Source: Lucinisca nassula | Taxonomy: Eukaryota > Mollusca > Bivalvia > Lucinida > Lucinidae | Length of the DNA: 64,000 nucleotides | Assembly (NCBI GenBank): GCA_963580285.1 | Contig: OY757026.1 | Coordinates: forward strand, 47,547,431 to 47,611,430 | Direction of reading: 5' to 3' | Shown here: piece after piece, positions 41,155-52,405 of the stretch | Position numbering within the stretch: the stretch's first letter is position 1 | Layout of the letters: each line of letters begins with the position of its first letter | Translations under genes and position numbers: made by a program | The notes under the pieces: model-generated | What the model saw: the letters and a program-made list of their open reading frames with translations, nothing else | Told to the model about the DNA's origin: nothing | Databases searched by the model: none

Positions 41155-43717
41155 TGTTACATGTGGGTTTACGGCGTCCCGCAAACCCCCATGCTGACAA
41201 GACAACCGAGCGTGATCTCTGACAGGTGTACGGGCAGCTGTGGGGTAAGGCACAAGAAAGATGTTAGATGAATGACATGAATTATTTACAGTATCTACAT
41301 ACAACACTTACTAACATAAAACATCACAATTTGTTGCTTCTGTAGCCAACTCACGACGTCCGCTCCGAAGGCAAAACACTGTTCTGTGCTCGGAACGGGT
41401 GACGTGAATACCTACAGAAGCAAACAACAAAAACAACAACAAAAAAAAAACAAAAAAAGAAACAACACAAGACGCGACTGGCCAGTTTATAACTTAGGGT
41501 GAATCCCCCACTCGCGTGACACTTCCTCTCGCGAACTAGTAAAACTAGTCTATCAACATAGTTGATAATCCTAGGATTAGCGATCACGTTTGCTGATCAG
41601 ACGTTTAGTGATCGTTCAAACAACCTGCAGGTAAGTTGACCTCTTCCATTGTCTCACATTTGTTTACAACGAACAATGATTTAGAAGATTCTGCTTCTAT
41701 CCTGGTAGGCGCTGATTACGGCGGTCTGTCCGCCCTTGCTGGACCCTAACGCCTAGCGTCGTACCAGTACCTGCTGCTATGAAGCAGGGAGCAGCAGGTC
41801 ACACATTGTTGTGCCTGCAAATTACGATAACGGGACTAGAAACGAGTCACAAAACATACATGCCATATCATGATCCCCCTCCCGGAGAAGTAAGAATATG
41901 TTCATGCATACACCGTTATTGCGCATGCGCCGACCAGACATACAGGCTGATTAGTGCATGCGACAAATAACCGTACAGCAGAACTCAACTTGACTGTGCA
42001 TCAAATTATCAGCACCCAGCGCTTGACACAATAATACTCAAAGTTCATGTTTCCTTACTGAGCACTACAGAAATCAATTAATGCTCACTACTACTGAGCA
42101 TGATACTCATCAAATTTGTGCTCACTACATTATCACAAGTAAGAGGCAATTGAACAGACCACGCCTTTGCGCTACCTGGTCAGCTGCCAATTACAGGAAA
42201 CATAACAATCTCTATTTCATATCCTTCTCCGCGACACGGCTCACAAATATAGCTATTCACAAATTCAATACATTAATAACAGATAGAAACTACAACAGAA
42301 GATTTTCATCTATAATCCACCACATTTGTTAGTGTCTCATAAGGGCCAACACTGTTTGCCGTAAATTCACTCTGTATTTGGTAGGCACCCCGTCACAACC
42401 GTCCTCGCGACGCCGATGACGCAGCTGACGTCATCCCCGCCGCTCAGGCCGTTATGACGTGTGGCGACCAAATACTCCCACTTATCATCATCACGTTCTT
42501 TATATGTACATACATGCACAAACTGAGTTATCAGACAACAACGGCATCATTACAAAATGAACTCGTAATTCTTCTTGAACAAAATTATTTCTAATCAACG
42601 TGAACATGCTTGTAAAATAAAATTCATTACGGTTCATCATCACGGATAACCCAACAGGCTCTTGTAAGAGTTTGCCCTGATGATGAAGATGTGGCTAAAC
42701 CCGTCTTAAGTTTACGTCCCCTCTACACCTAATATCATATTGGGACGGAACCACGGTTTTCTAACCACAGCTAGTCAAAAGTCATGGATCAAACAAGTGA
42801 CCCGGCGTTTATTAATTACATTCTACAAAAGGGGTCTAAAAGCCTAAATGAATCTAGAATGAGCGGGTGTCCCAACTTTACGTCTCACCAACATCTAGGG
42901 TCAGCATGAGACAGGACCTCACTTAGAGAGACTCATTCTACTACTGGAGAAGCCTGGGATCAATCCTGCGACGTCTAGCTGGCAAAGCTAGTAGCCTAAT
43001 CACTACAGGCCACAACAGTGAATTCAGAATAGGCTTCAGAAAGTTGGGTATACTAGAAGTAAACCCCTCCAAAACCTACAAGCATGTTCATACAAAAATA
43101 ATACTAAACATAGATTTAACATACCTTTCAATATACTTTCTATTTCCCCGTCACAATGTTGTGTTCACTCTTACAACTTGACCTGCTGCTAAAGTGTCCG
43201 CTTTTTTCAGGGTTTATATATCTATGAATACTACCGGAAAATCATGCCTTCTCTTATTACCTTGCTCAATTCGTGGCGAGGTGGAGATACCGGCCACAAA
43301 CAAAGCCAGATAGCAAAATCGAGTAGATAATGGATTTGCGTTCAAATAGTACATTTCCCATAGGAAAAATTGATGAAACGACCCTATAATCAATGACATG
43401 ACTCCTGTCAAAACGAACACCCACACAACACGTGACGGGAATAAAAATCATATATGGCACAATTTGGCGGTTGGCGATTTTTAGGCAAATTCTATAGGAC
43501 TCGGCCTTTTAGCGGCCCCCTGTATTGTAAAAACAGCTCTCTATAAACCACTCATGCATACATCGTATGATATGTGCATGACTTGTTCATGGAGCCGCAT
43601 AGTTTGCGTACCATATTTCACCTAAAATATTTCACTCGCACCGCCCTACCATATATCTACTAAAATAATTTAGATGTGCATAAGCACCAGAGAGGTTTCC
43701 TATTCCATCTCGTAACA
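41155..43717 (-). repeat. 5' LTR (high-coordinate copy, 2,563 bp)
   Basis: Nearly identical to 37615-40173. Ends TGTTACATGTGGG and CATCTCGTAACA. CRE-type TGACGTCA at 42426-42433. Confidence 0.9.
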
Positions 43718-43974
43718 TGAAATGTTTTGTCGTTATAACGAATGTCGGTAAAATAGCGTATACTGTATACAATGCACAGCAGGGATTAGAAGGGATTAGA
43801 AGAAGTGCGAGATATACAGGATGAGATAATTATTTCTATACCCTGTGACAATACCGGATATTACTGCCTGGTGTGCAAGAAAATAACACCTGTAGTGACT
43901 CCTAAATTAGTTTTAAAGATATTTATCTAATTTCCCAAACACTGTTTGTGGGTGTTCGGTGGGTCATAGAAATG
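43718..43974. other. Short unassigned stretch
   Basis: Contains a doubled AGGGATTAGA and a CTGGTGTGCAAGAA block shared with 3.6 and 9.4 kb. Confidence 0.4.
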
Positions 43975-45910
43975 GTATTCTTCTATTATTCATGTTGATG
44001 GCAGAAAAAGCTTATCTACGCAGGCATGGTATTCTATTATAATTCATGTTGATGGCAGAAAAAGCTTATCTACGCCGACATGGAATTCTATTATAATTTA
44101 TGTTTATGGCAGAAAAAAACTTAACTACACAGGCATGGCATTCTACTATAAAGTTGCTGGCAGAAACAGCTTATCTACATAGGCATGGTGTTCAAATATA
44201 ATTCAAGTCGATGGCAGAAAAAAAACTTATTTATACAGGCATGGTATTCTACTATAATTCATGTTGATGGCAGAAAACGCTTATCTACGCAGGCATGGTA
44301 TTCTATTATAACTCAAGTTGCTGGCAGAAAAAGCTTATCTACATAGACATGGTGTTCTATTATAATTCATGTTGATGGCAGAAAAAAACTTATCTACGCA
44401 GGCACGGTATTCTACTATAATTCATGTTGCTGGCAGTAAAAGCTTATCCACATAGGCATGCTATTATATTATAATTCATGTTGATGGCAGAAAAAGCTTA
44501 TCTACACAGGTGTGGTGTTCTATTATAATTCATGTTGCTGGAAGAAAAAAACTTATCTATACAGGCATGGTATTCTACTATTATTCATGTAGCGGGCAGA
44601 AAAATCTTGTCTACGCAGGCATGGTATTCTATTATAATTCATGTTGATGGCAGATAAAGCTTATCTATACAGTTATGGTATTCTACTATAATTCATGTTG
44701 ATGGCAGAAAAAGCTTTTCTACGCTTGCACGGTTTTCTACTAAAATTCATGTTGATGGCAAAAAAAGCTTTTCTATATAGGCATGGTGTTCTTTTATAAT
44801 TTATGTTGATGACAGAAAAAGCTTATCTACGCAGGCATGGTATTCTACTTTAATTCATGTTGATGGCAGAAAAAGCTTATCTACACAGGCATGGAATACT
44901 ACGAGCATTCATGTTGCTGACAGAAAAAGCTCATCTACTCAGGCATGGTATTCTATTATAATTAGTGTTGCCGGCAGAAAAAAGCTCATCTACTCAGGCA
45001 TGGTGTTCTACTATAATTCTTGTTGCTGGCAGAAAAAGCTTATCTATACAGGCACGGAATTCTACTATAATTCATGTTGCTGGCAGAAAAAGCTTATCTA
45101 CGCAGGCCTGGTATTCTATTAAATTCATTTTGCTGGCAGAAAAAGCTTATATACTCAGGCATGTTATTCTACCATAATTCATGTTGATGGCAGAAAAAGC
45201 TTATCTACACAGGCATGGAATACTACGAGCATTCATGTTGCTGACAGAAAAAGCTCATCTACTCAGGCATGGTATTCTATTATAATTCGTGTTGCCGGCA
45301 GAATGGTGTTCTACTATAATTCATGTTGCTGGCAGTAAAAGATTATCTACGCAGGCATGGTATTCTAGTATAAGTCATGTTGCTGTCAGAAAAAGATTAT
45401 CTACACAGGCATGGTATTCTACTATAATTCATGTTGATGGCAGAAAACGCTTATCTACATAGGCATGGTATTCTACTATAAGTCATGCTGCTGGCAGAAA
45501 AAAAACTTATCTACGAAAGAAAAGATCTATACAGGCATGGTATTCTACTATAATCCGTGTTGCTGGTAAAAAATCTGATCTTCGCAGGCTTGGTATTCTA
45601 ATATAATCCATGTTGCTGATAGAAAAAAGCTTATCTACGCTGGCACGATATTCTATTATAATTCATGTTGCTGGCAGAAAAAGCTTTATCTACACAGGCA
45701 TGGAATTCCATCATTATTTATGTTGCTGGCAGAAAAAGCTTATCTACGCAGGCACGGTATTCTTCTACAATTCATGTTGCTGGCCAAAACAGCTTTTCTA
45801 CGCAGACATGGTATTCTATTAAATGGCTTTATCTACACAGGCATGGAATTCTTTTATTATTCATGTTGCTGGCAGAAAAAGCTTATCTACGCAAGCATGG
45901 TATTCTACAA
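43975..45910. repeat. About 55-bp minisatellite
   Basis: About 35 imperfect units: TTCTA(T/C)TATAATTCATGTTG(A/C)TGGCAGAAAAAGCTTATCTACG(C)CAGGCATGGTA. Frames through it give repeated peptides that are artefacts. One further half unit (TATAATTCATGTTGCC) continues at 47367-47383 after a mariner insertion. Confidence 0.92.
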
Positions 45911-46106
45911 CGAGGGCAAGTCAATAAGTAACAGCCAATCCCATTTGCAATTGAATGAGACAATCAAGATTTTCATGCCTTGTTTCAATACATGTTTTGG
46001 GCATGAGGGCAAAACCGTCCCCTTATCGTGTCCTTCATTCATAAGATATTGAACGCCAAACATGGCAAGCGACGCAAACGCAAGCTTTTTATCAAATACT
46101 TAGCAC

Positions 46107-46331
46107 GGGCCTCCGTGGCCTAGTGGTTAAGAGCGCTGTCTCTTGGTCATTAGGTCTCACACCGCTGTGGTTCGAGCCTCGCTCGGGTCACATGTGAGAC
46201 GCCAAGTTCTGCAACGGAAGGTCAGGTGGTTTTTCTCCGGGTACTCCGGTTTTCGCCCACCTCTGATTAATGATCGGCTCGATATGAGTGAAATAATCTT
46301 GAAAGGGCCGTAAAACCGAAACCAATAAAAA
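46107..46331 (+). mobile_element. tRNA-headed SINE family E with 13-bp target duplication
   Basis: Flanked by AAATACTTAGCAC on both sides (46094-46106 and 46332-46344). Head GGGCCTCCGTGGCCTAGTGG (A box TGGCCTAGTGG) and GTGGTTCGAGCC (B box). The body includes CGGGTACTCCGGTTTTCGCC, and an A-rich tail follows. Perfect target duplication, so the boundaries are firm. Confidence 0.93.
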
Positions 46332-46429
46332 AAATACTTAGCACGTGTTGTAATTCGGTTCTTAATAGATTGCGAGTTGACCAATATTACCATCGTATGC
46401 TCAAGTTAAATTCTGAGTTGAGGAATTCA

Positions 46430-47340
46430 AACGCGACAGAACGTCTTCAGAAGATGAAACCAGGTCTGGATGCCCACCAGAGGCCACCGATGAAGAATTG
46501 TTAACAAAGTACTGGATCTGGTGTACTTTGATAGGTGAATTAAGGTGGAAGAAATAGCGAATGCATTACACATTTTACATGACAGCGTTTCAACAATTTT
46601 GCATGACCGCTTGGGTATGGGCAAGCTAATAGCCGTTGAGTCCCAAAATTCCTTAGAGGCGAACAAATGGCAACCAGAGCATCAGTATACAGCGCATTGT
46701 TGAAGCGGTTTAGGTCAAAGGAAGATGATTTTCTTTCACGTCTGGACCCGGGTCCATTATTATGAGGCAGAGAAAAAACTCAAAGTTGCCAGTGGAAAGC
46801 ACCGTGGTCTCCGAGGTAAAAGAAGTTCAGAAGCGAACCCTCTGCTGGCAAGATGATGGCAACTGCATTTTGAGACGCACATGACGTTATTATGTTGGAC
46901 TTTCTAACAAAGAAAAGTACAAAATTAGGTGCGTATTATGCAAATTTTTTCTCGACCAACTAAGAACTGCGATCCTGAAAAACGCCGAGGTAAACTCCCA
47001 AAGGTATTGTTCTCCAAAATGGCAAAGTAAGAGTCCATACGGGTGCTGTTGAGCAGAATGGTTACGAGCTAATACCGCAACCCAGCGAGCTAATACCGCA
47101 ACCCAGCTATTCTCTATGCTTAGCTAGTGACAATTTCCTATTCCCAAACTTGAAAAAGGATATCCCTGGACGTCATTTCCGGAAGTGGCGGCAGTTGTGG
47201 AGTGGGTCGGAGGCAAGGACTATGGCTTCTTCAGTTCTAGGCTGATGGTACTGGAAAAAAACGTTGGTCCGAGTGTTTCATTCTATACGACAATTATACT
47301 GAAAGAGGAGTTCGATCTTACCCAGAAATAAGTTAAAGAC
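46430..47340 (+). pseudogene. Mariner transposase, broken
   Basis: In shifting frames: SGCPPEATDEE (linker), then IKVEEIANALHILHDSVSTI and LGMGKL (second helix-turn-helix), an eroded middle, a block resembling the HDNARPH motif (about 47015-47045, strongly altered), EQNGYELIPQP, then LFPNLKKD-, HFR and GFFSSGL-like C-terminal pieces to about 47340. Multiple stops and frameshifts. The order of blocks is that of a mariner DDD transposase, of a different lineage from the copy at 3.9-4.9 kb. Confidence 0.8.
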
Positions 47341-47383
47341 TGTTTTTTATTGACTCGCCCTCGTATAATTCATGTTGCCTGCT

Positions 47384-47929
47384 CGTGCCCAGCTGTCCTG
47401 AATATGCAAATAGCCATTTCTCAATGGAAGTGGGGTTACCCTGCACGAAATGCTGCAATTTATCTTTCAAGTACTGTCAATAATAAAGAATAACACCCAT
47501 TTACCCAAATGAACTCTTCCATTTGATATATTGAAATGGCCTTTTTTCGATTTTAGGGGTGTCAGACTGGGGTATTATAGAACTTTATTCAGAAAATAGT
47601 TTAACTTTTCATCAACAGTGAAGGCCCTGATCAGACGCCGCAGGACGCTTGCCCAGTGAAACTTTTGGAGAACCCGTCTAGAACGGGTTGAATATGAAAT
47701 ACAAATATAAATGTGTCGCAGATTGATTTTCACCTCATTGACAATACGCCATGCTGTGCAAAATGGCATTGGCATGTAATATTAAGCCTTTTTTAAAAAA
47801 AACACACGCGTGTTATCACAATCATTAAGAGTTTCAAGAGCGTTTACTTTAGTGCGTTATAGGCATTAATCATACCAGGAAATAATTTTCGCGATGTTTC
47901 TCCATCTTTAGCTGATTCAAGTTTACGTG
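47384..47929. other. Unassigned non-coding stretch
   Basis: A fragment of the small palindrome at about 47615-47650 (CAGTGAAGGCCCTGATCAGA). No gene. Confidence 0.4.
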
Positions 47930-49130
47930 TACCCGTGAGATGAACACCCCTCTAAACCCCTCTTTGTATGGAGAAAACAGGTGTTTACAGACGTTATACA
48001 CTATGCTGCGTATTTCTGCTCCTAGACAAAGGTTGTGGATACTCGTTAGAACCGCCTCGATGAGGCGGTTCTAACGAGCACCCACAACCTATGTTAGGAG
48101 TATAAATAAGACTAGAAATGCGTCCATAGGACAAGAAGCCCCCGCCTGAAAATATGTCTATGTTCGTATTCATCCATAGAAAGTTATTGACCGTGTTTAA
48201 GTTTTGAACCCTTTTTTCACATTTGACCTCTAAGTATGACCTTGATCTTGGCAGTAAAGACCTTGGCTTTGTGTGAGGCAGATTGCCTCATGATTGCTAG
48301 CATTTCTGCCAAGTAATTTCAAAATCCATCCATAGATAAGAAAGTTATTGACTGCGTTTTAAGTTTCGGACCATTTTTTACCTTTGACCTCTAAGTATGA
48401 CCTTGACCTTGTAGGTACGGATCTGGGTTTGCACAGGACACATCGTCTCATGATGGTTAATATTTTTTTAAAGTATTTTCAAAATCCATCCCGAAATAAG
48501 TAAGTTATTGACTGCGTTTAAGTTTCGGATCCTTTTTTTACCTTTGACCTCTAAGTATGACCTTGACCTTGGAGGTACGGACCTGGGTTTTGCACGTGAC
48601 ACATCGTCTCATGATGGTTAACATTTCTACAAAGTAATTTCAAAATCTATCCAGAAATAAGAAAGTTATTGGCTGCGTTTAAGTTTCGGACCTTTTTTTT
48701 TTTACCTTTGACCTCTAAGTATGACCTTGACCTTGGAGATACGGACCTGGGTTCGTCTCATGATGGTTAACATTTCTGCAGGGTCATTTTAAAATCCATC
48801 AAGAAATAAGAAAGTTATTGGCTGCGTTTAAGTTTCGGACACTTTTTTACCTTTGACCTCTAAGTATGACCTTAACCTTGGAGGTACGGACCTGGGTTCG
48901 TCTCATGATGGTTAACATTTCTGCAGAGTCATTTTAAAATCCATCAAGAAATAAGAAATTAATTGACCGCGTTTAAGTTTCGGACGCACGGACGGACGAA
49001 CAGGGGCAACGCTATATGCCCTTTCCACTATTCTTCGAATGGCGGGGGCATAAAAAATCATCAAAAAGTAGCCAATTTGGAGATAAGAAAGATTGCACTA
49101 TGACACATGAGTGTGTTAGCGTAATGATAG
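47930..49130. mobile_element. Hairpin MITE subfamily A', split by array element T2
   Basis: The left part has the GATGAACACCCC end and the hairpin at 48010-48110 (CTCGTTAGAACCGCCTCGAT and mirror). The right part (about 49060-49130) has AAAGTAGCCAATTTGGAGAT and TGCACTATGACACATGAG(TGTGTTAG), the end of this subfamily. At 7240-7304 the same two parts adjoin (GAAGTAGCCATTTAGGAGAT), so T2 was inserted into it. Confidence 0.7.
48138..49049. mobile_element. TIR-bounded tandem array element T2
   Basis: Ends GCCCCCGCC / GGCGGGGGC (9 bp perfect). Inside are about 4.5 units of roughly 165-175 bp with CCTTTGACCTCTAAGTATGA, CCTTGACCTTGGAGGTACGG, CTCATGATGGTTAACATTTC and AAGTTATTGACTGCGTTTAA. An ACGGACGG microsatellite precedes the right end. 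No coding content. Confidence 0.8.
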
Positions 49131-49267
49131 AATAATCATATTCAGTCGAACTTCGATGCCTCGAACAGCCTTGGGAGCATGGAATTGTGTTCGAGATAGT
49201 GGTGGCTGGGGATCCTAGGGGTTTGGCCTACTCAGTGCACTAGTCCAGGATGCAAAACGGGAGTATT

Positions 49268-49562
49268 TGTTTGAAGTGTGGTTTTACGTCCCCGTAAACA
49301 CTTTTAGTCATTTTGGAGACGTTGCTTCCAATTTTGTGGGACTTTATCCGACATTTGGATGAAATGATATTTGAAGCCCTGCCGCCCAATCAAACCAATA
49401 GAGATTATATGCAGGGACGGTCCGACTCGCACCACTTTGCCTGGGCAGGCTTAGACCTTTACCAGTACCAGGTTTACTAGTACTCATGTGCGGTCAGTCT
49501 TAGCTCTGCGTGGAAACATCATGCAATCCAATCTATTTCTCCAAGCCCCGATGCGCGGGGAC
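49268..49562 (-). mobile_element. SINE-like family B copy
   Basis: Minus-strand full copy from CCCCGCGCATCGGGGCTTGG to the tail GGGGACGTAAAACC. Confidence 0.77.
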
Positions 49563-49880
49563 CCCATAACGGCAATAATTTAGGCATAACCATAAAATGA
49601 CCATATGCTGTGTCACGGTACCCAGTATCATTGCCTCGTCGAGATGATTCTTATAAGAAAACACATGATTCATTTTCAAGATTAAAGAAGACCCCCTCCC
49701 CCTAGCTCCCACCCCCAAACCATCCCTCACTACCTCTTATATGGAACTATGAGAAGAGAAAACTTCCCTAAGGATTTAACCCTTAAGCTGCCGAGAAAAA
49801 CAATATCTGAAAATGTCGTCTGCTTATGTCGTCTGTTGAAAAATCTTGCAAACTTTTTAAAAATATTTTTGCGTACAGGT
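49563..49880. other. Unassigned non-coding stretch
   Basis: TTTAACCCTTAAGCTGCCG at about 49776 may be the left end of a TTAACCC-type MITE whose centre is the palindrome at 49881-49945; its right end is not found. Confidence 0.4.
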
Positions 49881-49945
49881 AACAGTGTGGGCCAAGATTA
49901 GACTGCTCCTATATGAGCAGTCTGATCTGGGTCCACACTGTTTGC
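49881..49945. repeat. Small palindromic repeat copy
   Basis: AACAGTGTGGGCC(A)AGA...GACTGCTC...GAGCAGTC...CACTGTTTGC, an intact hairpin of the 83-149 family. Confidence 0.78.
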
Positions 49946-50103
49946 AAAAAAAAATGCTTTAAAGGTAACCGGCAGACGGAAAAGCAGACGGCAATTTTCG
50001 TGATTGGCATTTTATGGGCTAAGACACATTCATACCATAGTATATTCAGGCGAACTTCGATGGCTCGAAAACCCATGACTCGTATACAGATAAGCAACAG
50101 TGA

Positions 50104-50425
50104 GCCCCCCCCCCCCCCCCACACACACACCCACACACACGCACATTGGGCTTGGAGAAATAGAATGGGTTACATGGTGCTTCCAGCAGAGCTGAAACGG
50201 ACCGCGCATGATTACTGGTGAACCGCTCAGAAGGACTAAGCCTGCCCAGGAAAAGTGATTTAAGTAAGACCGTCCAATACATATAAGCCTTTTGGTTTCA
50301 TTGGGTGTCAGGGCTTTCGATGTCATTCCATCTCAATAGCGGGTAAAAGTCCCAAAAAATTGAAAATTACCTAAAATTACTTACTTGACTGAGACGTTAA
50401 ACCTAAATTCAAACAAAGCAAACCA
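50104..50425 (+). mobile_element. SINE-like family B copy with expanded poly-C/AC head
   Basis: The head C-run has expanded to 15 C followed by a CACACA tract (50106-50143). The body (GGACTAAGCCTGCCCAGG, CAGGGCTTTCGATGTC) and tail (TTGACTGAGACGTTAAACC) are family B. Confidence 0.75.
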
Positions 50426-50454
50426 AGCATAGTGAGGGAAAATTAAGGGAGATT

Positions 50455-50600
50455 TTCGTCTTTTAGATTGCAAAGGTGTGTTTTCTGTTCTTATAAGAAT
50501 CGCCTCTGTGAGGCTCAAAGGTATGTTTTGTGTTCTCATTTGAATATCCCCGATGAGGCGATTCTATGAGTACACACAACATACATTTATATTAAAGATC
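50455..50600. mobile_element. Hairpin MITE family A relic
   Basis: GTTTTCTGTTCTTATAAGAA(TCGCCTC) ... CCGATGAGGCGATTCTATGA keeps the hairpin tip only. Confidence 0.5.
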
Positions 50601-51164
50601 ACCGAAATGACGTCATAAAATTATATCGATTATACCACCGGGTCGAAGCTATTATTAACCCTCGGTAGCTCAAACTCGCTATCTCGAAGACATGTTCATC
50701 GTCCCAAATGTGTTCGAGCAATTGAAATTTGACTGAGCATAAATATTCGCACTCCTTTGAATATCTAGAACCCGTGTTAAATTCTACGCTGCATTCCTAG
50801 GTTAAATTCCGTGCTGCATTCACGTGTGACATTCTGATGTCAGCTATAGTAAATTTCAATGTTTTGTTCGACATCATCGGGAGCCAATTTCTGAAACACG
50901 CCTGGAATGAGGCGGAAATTATGTCAGCGTGTTGTAGAGAATACGACATAGCAGGCGATTTTGTGATTAAAATTTCTAAAATTATTTTCATACTACAAAT
51001 AAAAAAGAGAATAATCTATATTTTCAAAGTAATATACTTTCAAAATGACTGATTGCTTCTACGTGCAGAGGGCATGCAGTGAATTAATACAAAGTAATAC
51101 AAATGATAAAGTCGCGCCATTGCCTGTGACCTACATTTGCATAAAAAAGCCTGCATGACAAAAA
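50601..51164. other. Unassigned stretch
   Basis: Overlapping 64-77-codon frames on both strands, none recognised. Confidence 0.4.
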
Positions 51165-51273
51165 CGTCTCAATAGACGTCTCAATTCTAACGGGTACCCA
51201 CAATCTATATTTAAGAGCAGAAATAAGAAAAATAATGTTTACCCCTGTAAACCCCATTTTTACTATACTCAGG
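51165..51273 (+). mobile_element. Hairpin MITE family A, truncated
   Basis: Right hairpin arm TTCTAACGGGTACCCACAAT through CCCATTTTTACTATACTC, cut at the SINE insertion point. It resembles 51820-51905 closely (both have TTAAGAGC and AATGTTTACCCCTGTAAACC). Confidence 0.65.
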
Positions 51274-51582
51274 TTGGCCCCCGCCCATAAGGGCTTGAAG
51301 AAATATATGGGCTGCATGATGCTTCTACGCAGAGCTGAATTTGGCCCGAACCCTAGTACTGGTAAACCGCTTAGAGGATCTAAGCCTGTCCAGGATCCGC
51401 GTTGCGAGGCGAATCGTCCATGCTAATAAACCCTATTGGTTTCATTGGGCGACAGGGCTTGAGATGTCATTTCATCTCAATGTCGGGTAAAAGTCCCACA
51501 AAATTGGGAGCAACGTCTCCAAAACGACCTTTACAGTGCTGACGGGGACGTTTAACCTCAAATCAAACAAACAAACAAAAAG
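51274..51582 (+). mobile_element. SINE-like family B with 9-bp target duplication
   Basis: ATACTCAGG on both sides (51265-51273 and 51583-51591). This fixes the family's boundaries: a GGCCCCCGCCC-type head and an AACAAACAAACAAAAAG end. Best evidence that family B is retroposed. Confidence 0.85.
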
Positions 51583-51675
51583 ATACTCAGGCAAGGCCCT
51601 GCTATCACCCAGATTCGCTACTCGCTAATTTGACAATTTCCCAGCGGCAAAGGAAGGCTAATGCGAACAGCGAAA

Positions 51676-51956
51676 CATTACGAAAACACGCCCATACAAA
51701 TACATTGTAACCTTAATGGCGGAAAAAAATGAAAATTTTAAGATGAAAATTTGGGACATTTTTCTCATATCTGTGCATAATATAGATTGTGGGTCCTCGT
51801 TAGAACCGCCTCATCGAGGCGGTTCTAACGGGTACCCACAATCTATATTTAAGAGCAGAAATAAGAAAAATAATGTTTACCCCTGTAAACCCCATTTTTA
51901 CTATAGAAAAGTGGGGTTCGGTGGGGTCAATATTATATAGGCTTGTTTTCGTGATG
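51676..51956 (+). mobile_element. Hairpin MITE family A, full length
   Basis: 281 bp, CATTACGAAAACACGCCCAT to GGCTTGTTTTCGTGATG. Same length as 15002-15282, with an intact hairpin. Confidence 0.88.
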
Positions 51957-52405
51957 GAGTCCGAAGGATGTTCTGGGTGCTCTTTATCCTAGACTACATT
52001 GACAGTACCCTCCTGAAACGTCGTTTATAAATTACGAAAAAAATGCGCCCAAGTTTTTTACACACCCTATACTTCTTTATGCCGTTATAGCTCATACACT
52101 AACTCAGTAGTCAAGGACTTTTTTCGATTCATTCCGACTTACAATAAAGATGACACAAAATTTCACAGTTTTTCTAAATGAACTCGGTGACGAATCTAAT
52201 AAATATAACTATGTGAGAACCCATTAGAACCCATTTACGTATTCTTGACCTTAAAGTTCATTTAAGAAATGAATGCAATTTATTAAACGTTCATTCTATC
52301 ATTGAAGCAACAATATACAGTGCTGCGCCAATGAGAGACTGCACTTTTGTCGTGTCACCCCTGTAAAATCTCACTATAAAGAGACAAGAATTCCGCCGAA
52401 GGCTA
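51957..52405. other. Unassigned non-coding stretch
   Basis: No gene or repeat recognised. Confidence 0.4.

Larger units (their letters stand above)
37615..43717 (-). mobile_element. Internally deleted gypsy-type retrotransposon with giant LTRs
   Basis: Two direct repeats of about 2.56 kb (37615-40173 and 41155-43717) flank only 981 bp. Both begin TGTTAC and end GTAACA, proper TG...CA termini. Orientation is minus: the sequence next to the high-coordinate LTR, read on the minus strand, is TTTGGTGTCAGAAGTGGGAT, a classic gypsy-type primer binding site, and AAAAGGGGAAACC lies next to the low-coordinate LTR. A fragment of RNase H survives internally. Gag, protease, RT and integrase are missing, so it must have moved with borrowed proteins or been deleted after insertion. 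No 4-6-bp target duplication is visible. Confidence 0.9.
45911..47368 (+). mobile_element. Mariner element inserted in the minisatellite
   Basis: Inverted ends CGAGGGCAAGTCAATAA (left, about 45913) and TTATTGACTCGCCCTCG (right, ending about 47365). TA follows the right end and the minisatellite unit resumes directly. Between them is a transposase pseudogene carrying its own SINE insertion. Full span about 1.45 kb including the SINE (about 1.2 kb without it, a normal mariner size). Confidence 0.88.

Noticed and set aside
37771..43460. Paired frames of 60-90 codons occurring twice (for example 37771-38043 and 41351-41587, 38537-38788 and 42081-42332)
   Set aside because: They occur in both LTRs of one element, have no recognisable domains, and one differs merely because of an A-run length change. 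Chance frames in LTRs.
37615..43717. Tandem segmental duplication as the explanation for the 2.56-kb repeats
   Set aside because: TG...CA ends, a primer binding site next to one copy, a purine tract next to the other and an RNase H relic between them fit LTRs better; an assembly artefact is still not excluded.
44965..46052. Overlapping frames with repeated LLAEKAYLRRHGIL-type peptide
   Set aside because: Minisatellite translation. All three frames give similar repeats, as expected for a roughly 55-bp unit.
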